This document shows positions 50,832 to 60,214 of a stretch of DNA of 64,000 nt, piece after piece. The notes beneath the pieces were generated by a model. The model was not told the origin of the DNA, searched no databases, and saw only the letters and a program-made list of their open reading frames with translations. A program made the position numbers and the translations under genes. The DNA is from Anaerofustis stercorihominis (GTDB taxonomy: Bacteria > Bacillota > Clostridia > Eubacteriales > Anaerofustaceae), in assembly GCA_015058295.1 (NCBI GenBank), contig SVCP01000003.1, positions 1,060-65,059 of the forward strand, given 5' to 3'. Every line of letters begins with the position of its first letter. Position 1 is the first letter of the stretch.

Positions 50832-52514
50832 ATGCTCGAAGTACTGTCTGTAAAAAACTATGCAATAATTTCATCCGTAAGAGTGGAGTTTACAAAAGGG
50901 CTCAATGTTCTCAGCGGTGAGACCGGTGCGGGAAAATCAATAATCGTAGGTGCACTTTCCCTTCTTCTCGGTGCGAGAGGAAACTCGGATATGATCCGTG
51001 CAGGAGAGAAAAAGCTCAGCGTGGAAGGTGTGTTCAGTTTTGATGAACTCAATCCTGCCCTGAAGGAAGCTCTTGATGAGAATGATATAGAATATGAAGA
51101 CAACACCCTCATTATCCGCAGGGAAATAAATGATACATCAAAAAACACATGCAGGATAAATGATGTGACGGTAAGTGTTTCCTATCTGAAAAGAATAGGC
51201 TCTCTTCTTGTGGACATTCACGGACAGCACGAGCATCAGAGACTTCTCGCAAAAGAGAATCATCTTTATTATCTTGATATGTATGCGCACGAAAGTATAA
51301 GCGTGGCGCTCGCTGCAGTGGCGCAGTCATATGATTTTATGAATTCCTGCAGGAAAGAACTCGATTCTCTGAAAGTAAAGCAGAAGGAAATATCAGATAA
51401 AAAAGATGAGTACGCTTCTGCACTTGCGGAGATAGAAAAAGTTTCTCCCGTCATCGGTGAAGACGAAAAAATATCCGCAAGGCTGAAGGTCCTTGAAAGT
51501 GCGGAGAAGATATACTCTCTCGTGGACAGTGCGTATGGTCTGCTTTACCTTAAAAATGAAAGTGTCCTGACACTTCTTGGAGATGCAATAAACGAGCTTG
51601 AAAAAGTATCAAAATATGATGACGGCATGGAAAGTATAATTCCAATGCTCAGCGAGTCTCTGATAAACATAGAGGAAAGCGTCAACGAGATACGTGCATA
51701 TCGTTCCAATCTTGAGTTTGAACCATATGAAATAGAAAATCTCAATGAAAGACTCTCTCAGCTGAACCGTCTGAAGAGAAAATACGGCTCCATCGAAGAT
51801 ATACTTGAGCGTCAGGAATATATGAAAGACGCTCTCAGCGGATTCGAAAGTATCGAAGACGATATCGCTCAGGGAGAAAAAAAATATTCCGATGCAGTAG
51901 AATCCTACAGGGAAAACGCATGGGCACTCTCCATACTCAGGCGAAGAGCCGCAGAGAACTTTTCCCGGGAAATAATTTCTCAGCTTAAAGATATGGCCAT
52001 GAAAGATGCGGAGTTTGAAGTCAGATTCACTGAAAAGAAACCTTCACCTGACGGAACGGACGATGTGGAATTTTTCATCACCGCAAACAAAGGCCAGCCT
52101 CTCAGGGAGCTTTCGAAGACTGCATCAGGCGGGGAGGTTTCGAGGATAATGCTTTCACTGAAAAGCATCATCGGTTCCCGTGACGGCATAGAGTGTATGA
52201 TATTTGATGAGATCGACACAGGTATCAGCGGGAATACCGCAAAAGTAGTCGGCCGTAAGATGGCATCTCTTGCAAAGAGTAAGCAGATCATTGCAATAAC
52301 CCATCTTGCGCAGATCGCATCCATGGCAGACGGACATTTCCTTATTGAAAAGAAAGATATTGATGATATTACAACGACATCTCTCAGACTGCTTGAGCGT
52401 GATGAGAGAATAAAAGAGCTTGCGAGGATAGTAGGTTCCGGCGAAAGTGAAACAGCACTTTCTCACGGAGCGAATTTACTCAGCGAAGCTGAAGAATATA
52501 AAAAGGGGATATAA
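50832..52514 (+). CDS. recN: DNA repair protein RecN
   Basis: A 560-residue SMC-like ATPase. Walker A is GETGAGKS; a coiled-coil region spans about 150-350, with no zinc hook; signature TASGGEVSRIMLSLK and Walker B CMIFDEIDTGISG are near the C-terminus, followed by ITHLAQIASMAD. RecN helps join broken DNA ends. It is 18 bases after argR with GGGAGG. It is the fifth gene of this packed operon. Confidence 0.96.
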   Translation: MLEVLSVKNYAIISSVRVEFTKGLNVLSGETGAGKSIIVGALSLLLGARGNSDMIRAGEKKLSVEGVFSFDELNPALKEALDENDIEYEDNTLIIRREINDTSKNTCRINDVTVSVSYLKRIGSLLVDIHGQHEHQRLLAKENHLYYLDMYAHESISVALAAVAQSYDFMNSCRKELDSLKVKQKEISDKKDEYASALAEIEKVSPVIGEDEKISARLKVLESAEKIYSLVDSAYGLLYLKNESVLTLLGDAINELEKVSKYDDGMESIIPMLSESLINIEESVNEIRAYRSNLEFEPYEIENLNERLSQLNRLKRKYGSIEDILERQEYMKDALSGFESIEDDIAQGEKKYSDAVESYRENAWALSILRRRAAENFSREIISQLKDMAMKDAEFEVRFTEKKPSPDGTDDVEFFITANKGQPLRELSKTASGGEVSRIMLSLKSIIGSRDGIECMIFDEIDTGISGNTAKVVGRKMASLAKSKQIIAITHLAQIASMADGHFLIEKKDIDDITTTSLRLLERDERIKELARIVGSGESETALSHGANLLSEAEEYKKGI

Positions 52515-52515
52515 T

Positions 52516-52986
52516 ATGGAAAAGATAGCAAGTTTTCAGGTAGATCACGACACACTTGAACCGGGACTTTACGTTTCCAGAATTGATGAATACAACGGTA
52601 TGAAAACCGTAACCTTCGATATAAGAATGAAAAAGCCCAATGACGGTGATTATCTTACAACTACTGAAGCTCACAGCATAGAGCATCTCGGTGCTACATA
52701 TCTTCGCAACAATGCAGATATAAAGGACAGGGTTGTGTATTTCGGCCCTATGGGTTGCAGAACGGGATTCTATGTGATTTTCTTTGATGACATTTCCGTG
52801 AAGGAAGCTTCGGTGATAATTACGGATATGTTTGAGTTTATCGCATCCTACGAAGGAGAAATCCCGGGAGCAAAGGCAAAAGAATGCGGCAACTATCTTG
52901 ATCTTGAGCTTGGGTGTGCAAAGACTCAGGCGAAGGAGTATCTGGAAGTTTTACATCGCCTTTGTTACGAAAACACGCATTATTAA
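52516..52986 (+). CDS. luxS: S-ribosylhomocysteine lyase (autoinducer-2 synthase)
   Basis: A 156-residue metalloenzyme that splits S-ribosylhomocysteine into homocysteine and the AI-2 precursor. The metal site HSIEH is near residue 54 and the third ligand cysteine is in ELGCAKTQA. It starts one base after recN stops, using GGGG in AAAAGGGGATAT; the frame opens inside recN at 52447. The close link with recN is unusual. A terminator follows. Confidence 0.96.
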   Translation: MEKIASFQVDHDTLEPGLYVSRIDEYNGMKTVTFDIRMKKPNDGDYLTTTEAHSIEHLGATYLRNNADIKDRVVYFGPMGCRTGFYVIFFDDISVKEASVIITDMFEFIASYEGEIPGAKAKECGNYLDLELGCAKTQAKEYLEVLHRLCYENTHY

Positions 52987-53012
52987 AAAAAGTCCACTGT
53001 GTGGACTTTTTA
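52984..53012. terminator. Bidirectional terminator between luxS and the lipoprotein gene
   Basis: AAAGTCCAC-TGT-GTGGACTTT with T-rich sequence on the plus strand and A-rich on the other side, so it can serve both convergent genes. Confidence 0.92.
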
Positions 53013-53018
53013 TTTTGT

Positions 53019-53549
53019 TCAGTTTACCGGTTCTATACGTGTGTATGTATAGCCTTTGTCGTTGAGGGTGTCAATGAGTTCGCCCGGTGTGAGACCGTCG
53101 TAGTCGATGAAGAAAAGGCTGTAATCAGCAATCGCATCGCCTTCGATAACTTCTGTTTCGGCAGGTTCTTCATCGTTCTTCTGAAAATGGATCTCGATCT
53201 TCACGAGTTTGCCGTCTTCGTAATAAAGCGTAAATGAATTCCACTGCATTGCGTCGTCCGCAACGACCACTTTGTATTTTCCTCCGTTTGCCACATCGTC
53301 CGCAGTGTATGTTTTCGGGGGATTTTTCTGTTCTTCCTCTTTTTTCTGTTCTTCGTAATCCTTTACAATTCCGAGTTCACTCAGAAGTGCAGCTCTCTGC
53401 TCTTCGCTCATGGCTTCGATCTCTTCTTCGGAAAATCCTGCTTCTTCGAGGAGCGCCGCATCTTCCTTTGAGATTCCGCTTACATTTCCGCAGGCGCAAA
53501 ATGCCATAAGCATACAGGCTGTAAGTAATAACGCAATAAGCTTTTTCAT
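53019..53549 (-). CDS. Lipoprotein, unknown function
   Basis: A 176-residue exported lipoprotein. The signal peptide is MKKLIALLLTACMLMAF and the lipobox is in FCAC-G, with C19 or nearby lipidated. It continues with an acidic helical region (EEAGFSEEEIEAMSEEQRAALLSELG) and a small beta domain at the end. No known domain was recognised. It has a GGAG start signal and stands alone. It shares no operon with neighbours. Confidence 0.8.
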   Translation of the reverse strand: MKKLIALLLTACMLMAFCACGNVSGISKEDAALLEEAGFSEEEIEAMSEEQRAALLSELGIVKDYEEQKKEEEQKNPPKTYTADDVANGGKYKVVVADDAMQWNSFTLYYEDGKLVKIEIHFQKNDEEPAETEVIEGDAIADYSLFFIDYDGLTPGELIDTLNDKGYTYTRIEPVN

Positions 53550-53750
53550 AAAAGTCTCCTTAAATTTTCTGATGCTGTAAGTATATCACTTTGCCCTGTG
53601 AAATTAAAGAGTATAGAATGTCGTATTTTTGAATTTTGCGGATATACTTTCCATGAAATAAACTGAGGCAGCCATTAAGGGGATGACTGCCTCCGAAAGG
53701 AAGAAAAGTATATAGTATAAGAACACTTGCGCATTCTTATATTATCAGTA

Positions 53751-54470
53751 TTATTTTCTCAGATCATCGAGAATCTCTGTCTTTTCTCTCGTCTGATCAT
53801 CAACATTTTTTACGACGACGGCCGGACTTCCCGCAACTACGGTGTACGGTGCAACATCCTGAGTTACCACTGCCCCTGCTGCAACAACTGCACCTTTTCC
53901 GACACGGATACCTTCCAGTACTACTGCGTTGGCACCTACGAGAACATCGTCTTCGATGATTACAGGTGTTTTTGATGGCGGTTCGAGTACTCCTGCGATG
54001 ACTGCACCTGCACCGATATGACATCTTTTTCCTATGGTTGCCCTTGCGCCGAGCACGGCCCCCATATCGATCATTGTTTCTTCACCGACGACGGCACCGA
54101 GATTGATTATTGCTCCCATCATTATTACAGCGTTATTTTCTATGATTGCGCCTTCTCTTATGAATGCTCCCGGCTCTATCCTTGCATTTACGGGCAGCAT
54201 ATCAATAAGGGGAATTGCGGAATTTCTTCTGTCCTGGACTATTCTGTATGAAGTTATGTTTTCTCTTTCTGCTTCTATAAGCGCCTGTGCGTCCGATGCT
54301 TCCGTAAACACCGTGTACGAGCCACTTGCTCCGTAGTATTCATAGCCGCAAAGTGCATCTTCGTTTATATTTCCTCTTATGTAAAGCGTTACGGGAGTAA
54401 CTTTTACGGACTCCCTGACATACCTTGCAAGTTCATAGGGGTTTGTGAAATCATATGTATTGTTGTTCAT
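53751..54470 (-). CDS. dapH: Tetrahydrodipicolinate N-acetyltransferase
   Basis: A 239-residue left-handed beta-helix acyltransferase of the DapH type. The N-terminal domain is followed by hexapeptide repeats ([27 protein letters not shown] and further) and the active-site loop [18 protein letters not shown]. It acetylates tetrahydrodipicolinate on the way to diaminopimelate and lysine. It starts overlapping dapB's stop by one base (TAATG) and is the last gene of the asd-dapA-dapB-dapH set. Confidence 0.95.
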   Translation of the reverse strand: MNNNTYDFTNPYELARYVRESVKVTPVTLYIRGNINEDALCGYEYYGASGSYTVFTEASDAQALIEAERENITSYRIVQDRRNSAIPLIDMLPVNARIEPGAFIREGAIIENNAVIMMGAIINLGAVVGEETMIDMGAVLGARATIGKRCHIGAGAVIAGVLEPPSKTPVIIEDDVLVGANAVVLEGIRVGKGAVVAAGAVVTQDVAPYTVVAGSPAVVVKNVDDQTREKTEILDDLRK

Positions 54471-55234
54471 TATATGTCCTCCATCATAATATCTGCTATC
54501 TGATCCATTGTATAATATCCGTTTTCTTTTCCGATGATCGTCTCTGCGGCAATGAGTGCTCCTTGTGCAAAAACTTCTTTTGAGCCGGCAGAGTGGGAGA
54601 GTTTTATTATCTCATCTTCTCCCGCGAAGATAACTTCGTGTTCTCCCACCACTGTGCCACCTCGGAGGGAAACTATGCCGACTTCGTTTTTATCTCTTTT
54701 TTCGTGTCTTTCATGCCTGCCGTATACGGGATATGTATCTCTTTTGCTGTTTGCCTGTATAACATCATACAGCATCTGTGCCGTTCCGCTGGGAGAGTCT
54801 ATTTTCTTGTTGTGGTGCATTTCAACAATTTCTATATCATAGTCCTGCGATAAAAGCTTTACCGCTTTTTCAAGCAGAACTTTCATTACGCTTATTCCGA
54901 ATGAGAAATTTTTGCTTCTTGCAACGGGAACTTTCTTTGAAAGTTCGAATATCGTTCTCTCATCGTCTTCGCCGATTCCTGTCGTTGCACTTACGAGCGG
55001 TAAAGAATGTTCTTTGCAGTACTCAAGAACATCAACAAGGAGATCCGGATGCGAAAAATCTATTACCATATCTGCATCCACATTTATATCCGCGACTTTT
55101 TCAAACACGGGGAAATTATCATTTAAGTTTACCCTGTCAACTCCTGCTGCTATTTTATGCCCTCTCTGTATTGCTGCAGAGATCACTTTGCGTCCCATTG
55201 CGCCGCCTGAACCGATAAGTATTATTCTCATCAT
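54470..55234 (-). CDS. dapB: 4-hydroxy-tetrahydrodipicolinate reductase
   Basis: A 254-residue reductase. The nucleotide-binding loop is GSGGAMGRK, and the substrate site is [15 protein letters not shown], the family signature. It is NAD(P)H-dependent. The start could be ATG 55234 or 55231; GAGG lies 3 or 6 bases before, favouring 55231. It follows dapA by five bases. Confidence 0.95.
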   Translation of the reverse strand: MMRIILIGSGGAMGRKVISAAIQRGHKIAAGVDRVNLNDNFPVFEKVADINVDADMVIDFSHPDLLVDVLEYCKEHSLPLVSATTGIGEDDERTIFELSKKVPVARSKNFSFGISVMKVLLEKAVKLLSQDYDIEIVEMHHNKKIDSPSGTAQMLYDVIQANSKRDTYPVYGRHERHEKRDKNEVGIVSLRGGTVVGEHEVIFAGEDEIIKLSHSAGSKEVFAQGALIAAETIIGKENGYYTMDQIADIMMEDI

Positions 55235-55239
55235 TTACC

Positions 55240-56118
55240 TCACACTGCATATCCGTAATTTCTCATGACTCCGATGAGTTTTTCCCTGTTCAGACTGTTC
55301 ATATTTACGAGAGGGAGTCTTAGTTCGTTGCTGCACATTCCCATAAGACTCATTGCTTCTTTGATTGTTATGGGGTTATTGTCAATAAACATTGCGTTGG
55401 CAAGATCAAGTGCATAATTTGCACTGTTTCTTGCAGACATAATGTCTCCTGCGAAGAATGAATCGGTGATGTTTTTGACCATTCTCGGAGCGAGATTGGA
55501 AAGAACTGAGATTACTCCGCTTCCTCCGAGAGAAAGTATGGGAAGTATCTGATCGTCATTTCCCGAATACAGTCTCTTTCCTTCCGGCAATTTAGCGCAT
55601 ATCTTCGCGATCTGGGAAATGTCACCGCTTGCTTCCTTGATTCCTGCGATCCTGTTATTTTTGAGAAGCTCGAGGGATAATTCCGCACTCATATTTTTCC
55701 CTGTTCTTGACGGGACGTTGTAAAGTATTATATCCCTGTCAACGGAGGCCGCGATAGATTCGTAACTTCTGAGAATGCCTTCATCGCTGGATTTGTTGTA
55801 ATAAGGATTATTTATAAGAAATCCGTCGGCACCTGCATCCTGCGCATATTCGCAAAGACGGATGACGTGTCTTGTGTTGTTTGTGCCGGTTCCCGCAATA
55901 AATGTCACTCTGCCGTCTATCATTTCTCCTGCAATGCGGAAAAGTTCTGCCTTTTCTTCATCGTCAATAGTAGGAGCTTCGCCTGTTGTGCCTGTTATGA
56001 CAATGGCATCAACGCCGCTTTCAACTTGAAAATCTATAAGTCTGTGTAAGCTTTCGTAATCTATTCTGTCATTTATGAATGGGGTAATAAGTGCTGTGCA
56101 TACGCCCTGAAATGTCAT
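55240..56118 (-). CDS. dapA: 4-hydroxy-tetrahydrodipicolinate synthase
   Basis: A 292-residue TIM-barrel aldolase. The catalytic lysine is in IAGIKEASGD (about residue 162), the pyruvate site in GTTGEAPT, and YNVPSRTG is conserved. It condenses pyruvate with aspartate semialdehyde, the first step committed to lysine. It starts after AAAGGAG and is followed closely by dapB. It is separated from asd by 174 bases that contain a terminator, so it may also have its own promoter. Confidence 0.96.
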   Translation of the reverse strand: MTFQGVCTALITPFINDRIDYESLHRLIDFQVESGVDAIVITGTTGEAPTIDDEEKAELFRIAGEMIDGRVTFIAGTGTNNTRHVIRLCEYAQDAGADGFLINNPYYNKSSDEGILRSYESIAASVDRDIILYNVPSRTGKNMSAELSLELLKNNRIAGIKEASGDISQIAKICAKLPEGKRLYSGNDDQILPILSLGGSGVISVLSNLAPRMVKNITDSFFAGDIMSARNSANYALDLANAMFIDNNPITIKEAMSLMGMCSNELRLPLVNMNSLNREKLIGVMRNYGYAV

Positions 56119-56235
56119 AGTATGTACTCCTTTTTCGTTATTTTTTTGCTCTCTTATGAAATCCCGTTGAGTGTTTTTTTCACAAGAGCAGACCGTGTTT
56201 TTTATCTGATTGATTGTAATGAATCTGTTTTTGGG

Positions 56236-56274
56236 TATAAAAAATACACCTCAACAGACCGTCTGCTGAGGTGT
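56236..56274 (-). terminator. Terminator between asd and dapA
   Basis: On the minus strand a 13-bp stem (56246-56258 with 56262-56274, one G-U) is followed by six T. It would end the asd transcript or reduce read-through to dapA. Confidence 0.9.
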
Positions 56275-56292
56275 AAGTAGTTGATATAATAC

Positions 56293-57297
56293 TTATTTAT
56301 CAAAATATCCTTTACTGATGAGATACTCTGCGATCTGAACTGCGTTTGTTGCGGCGCCTTTGCGGAGGTTGTCGGCAACAACCCACATATTGATTCCGTT
56401 TTCAACGGAGAAGTCGCGTCTGATACGACCAACGTAAACTTCGTCCGTGTCGCATGTAAGCCTCGGAGTCGGATAAACATTGTTTTCCGGATCATCCATA
56501 AGAACGAGACCGGGAGCATCCTTATAAAGGTTTTTGATGTCCTCAATTTCAAAAGGTCTGATTGTTTCTATGTTTACAGATTCGCTGTGGCTGTAAAGAA
56601 CCGGAACTCTTACGGTTGTTGCGGTAATTTTAAGAGTATCATCACCGAGAATTTTCTTTGTCTCGTTGACCATTTTCATCTCTTCTTTTGTATATCCGTT
56701 TTCGAGGAATGAGTCGATGTGCGGGAGAACGTTATAAGCGATTGGTTTCGGGTAGAATGTATTTTCTTCGCCTTTGATACCGTTTTCCAGATCTAAAATA
56801 CCGCCTCTTCCGCTTCCTGAAACAGCCTGGTATGTGCTATATATTATGCGTTTGATTCCGTATTTGTCATAGATAGGTTTAAGAGCCATTACCGCCTGGA
56901 TAGTTGAGCAGTTGGGGTTGGAGATGATGCCTTCGTTTGTGAGTGCAACATCACCGTTGATTTCCGGGACGATAAGGGGAACGTTATCGTACATTCTGAA
57001 TGCAGATGAATTGTCGATAACTGTTACACCGCATTTTGCGGCAATGGGGGAGAACTGAAGACTTGTTGATCCGCCTGCTGAGAAGAGTGCGAAATCAATG
57101 TCTTTTTCAAATGATTTTTCCGTAAGTTCTTCAACGACCCATTTTCGGTTATCGAATTCGATGGTTTTGCCTGCAGAGCGTTTTGATGCCATGGGGTAGA
57201 GATTTTCTACGGGAATTTTTCTTTCTTCGAGAACCTGAAGCATTTTTCTTCCTACAACGCCTGTTGCTCCTACTACCGCTACGTTATATTTTCTCAT
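56293..57297 (-). CDS. asd: Aspartate-semialdehyde dehydrogenase
   Basis: A 334-residue NADP-dependent enzyme that makes aspartate semialdehyde for lysine, threonine and methionine. The NADP loop is VVGATGVVGRKML, the catalytic cysteine is in ISNPNCSTIQ, and the histidine is in VPVLYSHSESVN. ATG 57297 follows GGAGGAAACAA; the open frame begins at 57348 but has no site there. A lysine riboswitch and terminator lie upstream. Confidence 0.96.
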   Translation of the reverse strand: MRKYNVAVVGATGVVGRKMLQVLEERKIPVENLYPMASKRSAGKTIEFDNRKWVVEELTEKSFEKDIDFALFSAGGSTSLQFSPIAAKCGVTVIDNSSAFRMYDNVPLIVPEINGDVALTNEGIISNPNCSTIQAVMALKPIYDKYGIKRIIYSTYQAVSGSGRGGILDLENGIKGEENTFYPKPIAYNVLPHIDSFLENGYTKEEMKMVNETKKILGDDTLKITATTVRVPVLYSHSESVNIETIRPFEIEDIKNLYKDAPGLVLMDDPENNVYPTPRLTCDTDEVYVGRIRRDFSVENGINMWVVADNLRKGAATNAVQIAEYLISKGYFDK

Positions 57298-57315
57298 TTG
57301 TTTCCTCCGTTCCTT

Positions 57316-57346
57316 ATAAATAAAGCCGACATACTTCGTCGGCTGC
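57316..57346 (-). terminator. Riboswitch-linked terminator before asd
   Basis: On the minus strand AGCCGAC-GAAGTAT-GTCGGCT followed by TTTATTTATA lies between the riboswitch aptamer and asd, so it is likely the expression platform. Confidence 0.75.
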
Positions 57347-57394
57347 ATTTACAGAATAAAATATGACCGTCACTATATTCATTAGTGCGAAATT

Positions 57395-57572
57395 TTTATC
57401 CCTCAGCAGCACTCCACCTTTTTGGTGACAGTATTACGGCTGTTGACCGTAATACCGAAAAACATACCGGCAAATACACTTCTCTCGGCGGTATACCCTT
57501 TTGTCTTTCTTCTTTTCCGTTTGCCGACGGATCCGCAAGACTACTGATGATGACCGCGCCTCTGACTAAAGT
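57395..57572 (-). promoter_or_regulatory. Lysine riboswitch (L-box) upstream of asd
   Basis: On the minus strand, the conserved stretches of the L-box occur in order: GTCAGAGGCGCGG, then AGTAGTC, CGCCGAGAGAAGTG...TTGCCGGTATG, and CTGTCACCAAAAAGGTGGAGTGCTGCTGAGG in shorter pieces. The spacing and the gene that follows (asd, with dapA-dapB-dapH further on) fit lysine feedback. The assignment was made by eye against the known B. subtilis lysC leader. Confidence 0.8.
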
Positions 57573-57582
57573 TTGTTTGTTG

Positions 57583-57588
57583 ATTATA
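57583..57588 (-). promoter_or_regulatory. -10 box of the asd riboswitch transcript
   Basis: TATAAT on the minus strand, about 17 bases before the first aptamer motif. Confidence 0.5.
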
Positions 57589-57700
57589 ACACATGCTGTA
57601 AGAAAAATAAAGACCTTTTTTACAGAATTTTCTTTTTTTTATGAAAAAGGGAGACGCTTCGAAAAAAAAGAAGACATATAATGTCTTCCTTAAACTATTA

Positions 57701-58018
57701 TTATTTTTCAAATTCGAATGTTACATTCTGCGGCAATGCAAGATTTGCCTCTGCTTCGATGGCTTTGAGGATTGCGCTGAGAACAGGGCAGGTCGCATGT
57801 TTTACATATTTTTTGTATATTCCTGCGATCTCACTTGTTCCGAACGGCGTGAATATCTCCGAGTATGCGTCAAATGTCATATCCTGCAGTTCTTCGTTCA
57901 TTTTTTTGTATGCACCGCAGTCGGACTGAATTGATACAGTGATCTCATCATCGTCATTTGTCTGTGCTATGATGATTGTCTGAAGTTTGCACGGGCCGGG
58001 ATTTACAGTTACTTTCAT
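57701..58018 (-). CDS. Small cytosolic protein (DUF6951-like)
   Basis: A 105-residue protein with no signal or membrane segment. It begins MKVTVNPGPCKLQTIII and has five cysteines with no clear zinc pattern (SDCGAYKK, ATCPVLSAI). I recall this pattern from the DUF6951 family, of unknown function, but I cannot confirm it. GGAGAGAATC precedes the start. It lies 25 bases after the MBL hydrolase gene, so the two are probably one transcript. Confidence 0.7.
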   Translation of the reverse strand: MKVTVNPGPCKLQTIIIAQTNDDDEITVSIQSDCGAYKKMNEELQDMTFDAYSEIFTPFGTSEIAGIYKKYVKHATCPVLSAILKAIEAEANLALPQNVTFEFEK

Positions 58019-58043
58019 GATTCTCTCCTTATTAATAAAATGT

Positions 58044-58811
58044 TTATATTTTTATTTTCTGAGTCGGTTCCGTAAGTATGGTTACTTTCGGGAGGGATTT
58101 GCTGTATCTGTTTATTACATTTTTTATTCTTTCGAGCTCATCTTTTGTATTTTTCAGATGACAAAGAACCACCTGTTTCGGGCGGAGCATATTTATTATT
58201 TCCCTTCCGCTTCTTTGTCCGACCATATTTGCCGGGCAAAGAAGCACGTCGCATTTCTGCGGGAGTGCTGCCTTCTCAAAATCATATACCTTCTGTGTGC
58301 AGTCACCGAGAGCGAGGATCTTTTTTCCGTCAGCCTGAATGAAATATGCGAGATTTTCCACAACGGAGCTTGTTTCGCCGTCGTGGGGGATACGGTATGC
58401 GGTGAAGGAAAAGTCCTCGAATGATACAGGTACGGAAGAGTATTTCTGCAGCCCTGCAGTGAATATCTGTCCTGCGAGCATATCATTATAGTTTCTCTGC
58501 TGTCTGAGAAGCTGAGTTACGGATCTCGGGCAGATCAGACGGATGTGTTTGTTTCTTTTCAGCAGTTCATTTGCTGTCTGCGGCGATATATGATCCTTGT
58601 GAGCGTGAGTGACGAATATATAATCAATATTATGATACGGCTCTTTAGAAAGAATAAGACTTTCCGCAAAGCCTTCTTCCGGACCGATATATTTGCCGGG
58701 AAGCGGGTCTATAACACCGTCAATGATTATCTTTGTGTACGGTGTAGATATCATTACCCCTGCATTTGCTATATATGTGAGTGTGTTTTTTCCGAAAATT
58801 TTATCGAGCAT
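58044..58811 (-). CDS. MBL-fold metallo-hydrolase (UlaG/YycJ-like)
   Basis: A 255-residue metallo-beta-lactamase fold protein. The HxHxDH motif appears as VTHAHKDHIS, and further ligands are in RIPHDGETS and LALGDCTQ, a set typical of the L-ascorbate-6-phosphate lactonase-like group. Its substrate is unknown. I start at ATG 58811 because GGAGGACAT lies before it; the open frame begins at 58844. It is probably co-transcribed with the small gene after it. Confidence 0.86.
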   Translation of the reverse strand: MLDKIFGKNTLTYIANAGVMISTPYTKIIIDGVIDPLPGKYIGPEEGFAESLILSKEPYHNIDYIFVTHAHKDHISPQTANELLKRNKHIRLICPRSVTQLLRQQRNYNDMLAGQIFTAGLQKYSSVPVSFEDFSFTAYRIPHDGETSSVVENLAYFIQADGKKILALGDCTQKVYDFEKAALPQKCDVLLCPANMVGQRSGREIINMLRPKQVVLCHLKNTKDELERIKNVINRYSKSLPKVTILTEPTQKIKI

Positions 58812-59000
58812 ATGTCCTCCGACGGAAGTTATGTGTGAAAGCATTATACCATAACTTTACGGTTTATTCACGGATTTTATTGATTTAATATGCCCGGGCA
58901 TGTGTTTAAAAGCAAAAAACGGTTAAATTTAATCTGAATTTAATGTTAATGCAGGGAAAATATTATATAATGTACTCATAAAACTTTACGGAGAAAAAGA

Positions 59001-59495
59001 ATGAACATCAAATATTCCGATGAGGTATTGTATCTGGCATCACGCAGCACTCTGTCGAAAAAGCGATGCCACAGTGTGCTTGAGGAATGTGGCGGTGATG
59101 TGAATGAGGCTCTTGACAGGCTTATGATAATCGCCGGAAACAAGTATGACAAGGCAATGGACAATATATCTGCTCTGATTACAGGCGAAAGAGGAAGTAT
59201 CGTAACGGTTACTGAAGGAGGAGAAGCAATATTCAGGGTACCCTGCGCAATAGTTCTTCTGTGTCTGTTCGTTCTCGATATCCCGGGATGGGTGCTGGCT
59301 ATACTTATTATGCTGTTCATTGTGTTCGGTGCGGAAATAAATATTGTATTCACGGAAAACGACCGTTCTTCAAATATAAAGACGGTCAGTGTCGAAGAAT
59401 ACAAAAAAAAGCAGTCCATTTCAAAGAAAATATCAAAAAAGAAAAATACCGGCGGCCGTTCCGGCGATGGTTATAATGAGATCATTATAGAATAG
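59001..59495 (+). CDS. DUF4342-like protein with UBA-like and membrane segments
   Basis: A 164-residue protein. The first 50 residues contain a UBA/nascent-chain-type helix set (LSKKRCHSVLEECGGDVNEALDRLM), which occurs in DUF4342 proteins. A hydrophobic segment at about residues 80-112 (PCAIVLLCLFVLDIPGWVLA) is followed by a basic tail (KKKQSISKKISKKKN). Its function is unknown. CGGAG precedes the start. It lies 13 bases before the response regulator, so it may belong to that system. Confidence 0.8.
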   Translation: MNIKYSDEVLYLASRSTLSKKRCHSVLEECGGDVNEALDRLMIIAGNKYDKAMDNISALITGERGSIVTVTEGGEAIFRVPCAIVLLCLFVLDIPGWVLAILIMLFIVFGAEINIVFTENDRSSNIKTVSVEEYKKKQSISKKISKKKNTGGRSGDGYNEIIIE

Positions 59496-59508
59496 TATGA
59501 GGGAGAAT

Positions 59509-60201
59509 ATGAAAAACGTACTTATAGTAGAAGATGAAAAAAGCATTGCGAGATTTCTTCAGCTGGAGCTTTCTCACGAAGGATATAACTGCGACATAGC
59601 ATATGACGGGGAGGAAGGGCTTTCGAAGATACTGTCAAATACGGCAGATATAGTAATTCTTGATATTATGCTTCCGAAGATGAACGGTATGCAGGTATGT
59701 GAAGAAGCAAGAAAGAAAGGTGTGGATATTCCCATAATCATGCTCACTGCAAGGGATGATGTTTCCGACAAGGTCGGAGGATTTGATGTGGGAGCGGATG
59801 ATTATATGACAAAGCCTTTTGCTATTGAAGAACTGATTGCAAGAATGAAAGTGGCACTGAAAAAATCATCAAAAGCAAACGAATCATCCGGTGATGAAAA
59901 TATACTCCGTGCAGGAAAACTTACTCTTGATCTGAATCGCTTCGAGGCATCATACGGTTCGGATGTGCTGAATATGACGAAAAAGGAAATGGAACTGCTG
60001 GAATATCTTATGAGAAACAAGAACATAGCGCTTTCCCGTGAAAAAATCGTGGAGCATATCTGGGGATATGATTATGAAGGGGAAACAAATGTCACAGATG
60101 TTTACATAAGATATCTCAGGAGCAAGATAGACAATGTATATAATACGAGCTATTTCCGTACAGTCAGGGGAATAGGATATATGTTTGAATACAAGGAGTA
60201 A
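59509..60201 (+). CDS. OmpR/PhoB-family response regulator
   Basis: A 230-residue regulator. The receiver domain has EDE near residue 9, the phosphorylated aspartate in VILDIMLPKMNG (about residue 51), the conserved threonine LTA and lysine KPF. The C-terminal winged helix has EMELLEYLMRNKNIALSREKIVEHIWGYDYEG and SKIDNVYNTSYFRTVRGIGYMF. I chose ATG 59509; ATG 59497 has no better site. It overlaps the open frame of the kinase by a short stretch. Confidence 0.95.
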   Translation: MKNVLIVEDEKSIARFLQLELSHEGYNCDIAYDGEEGLSKILSNTADIVILDIMLPKMNGMQVCEEARKKGVDIPIIMLTARDDVSDKVGGFDVGADDYMTKPFAIEELIARMKVALKKSSKANESSGDENILRAGKLTLDLNRFEASYGSDVLNMTKKEMELLEYLMRNKNIALSREKIVEHIWGYDYEGETNVTDVYIRYLRSKIDNVYNTSYFRTVRGIGYMFEYKE

Positions 60202-60214
60202 TGCAGGAGGAATT

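Noticed and set aside
57385-57681. 98-codon plus-strand frame upstream of asd
   Set aside because: It covers the lysine riboswitch on the other strand and has no ribosome-binding site.
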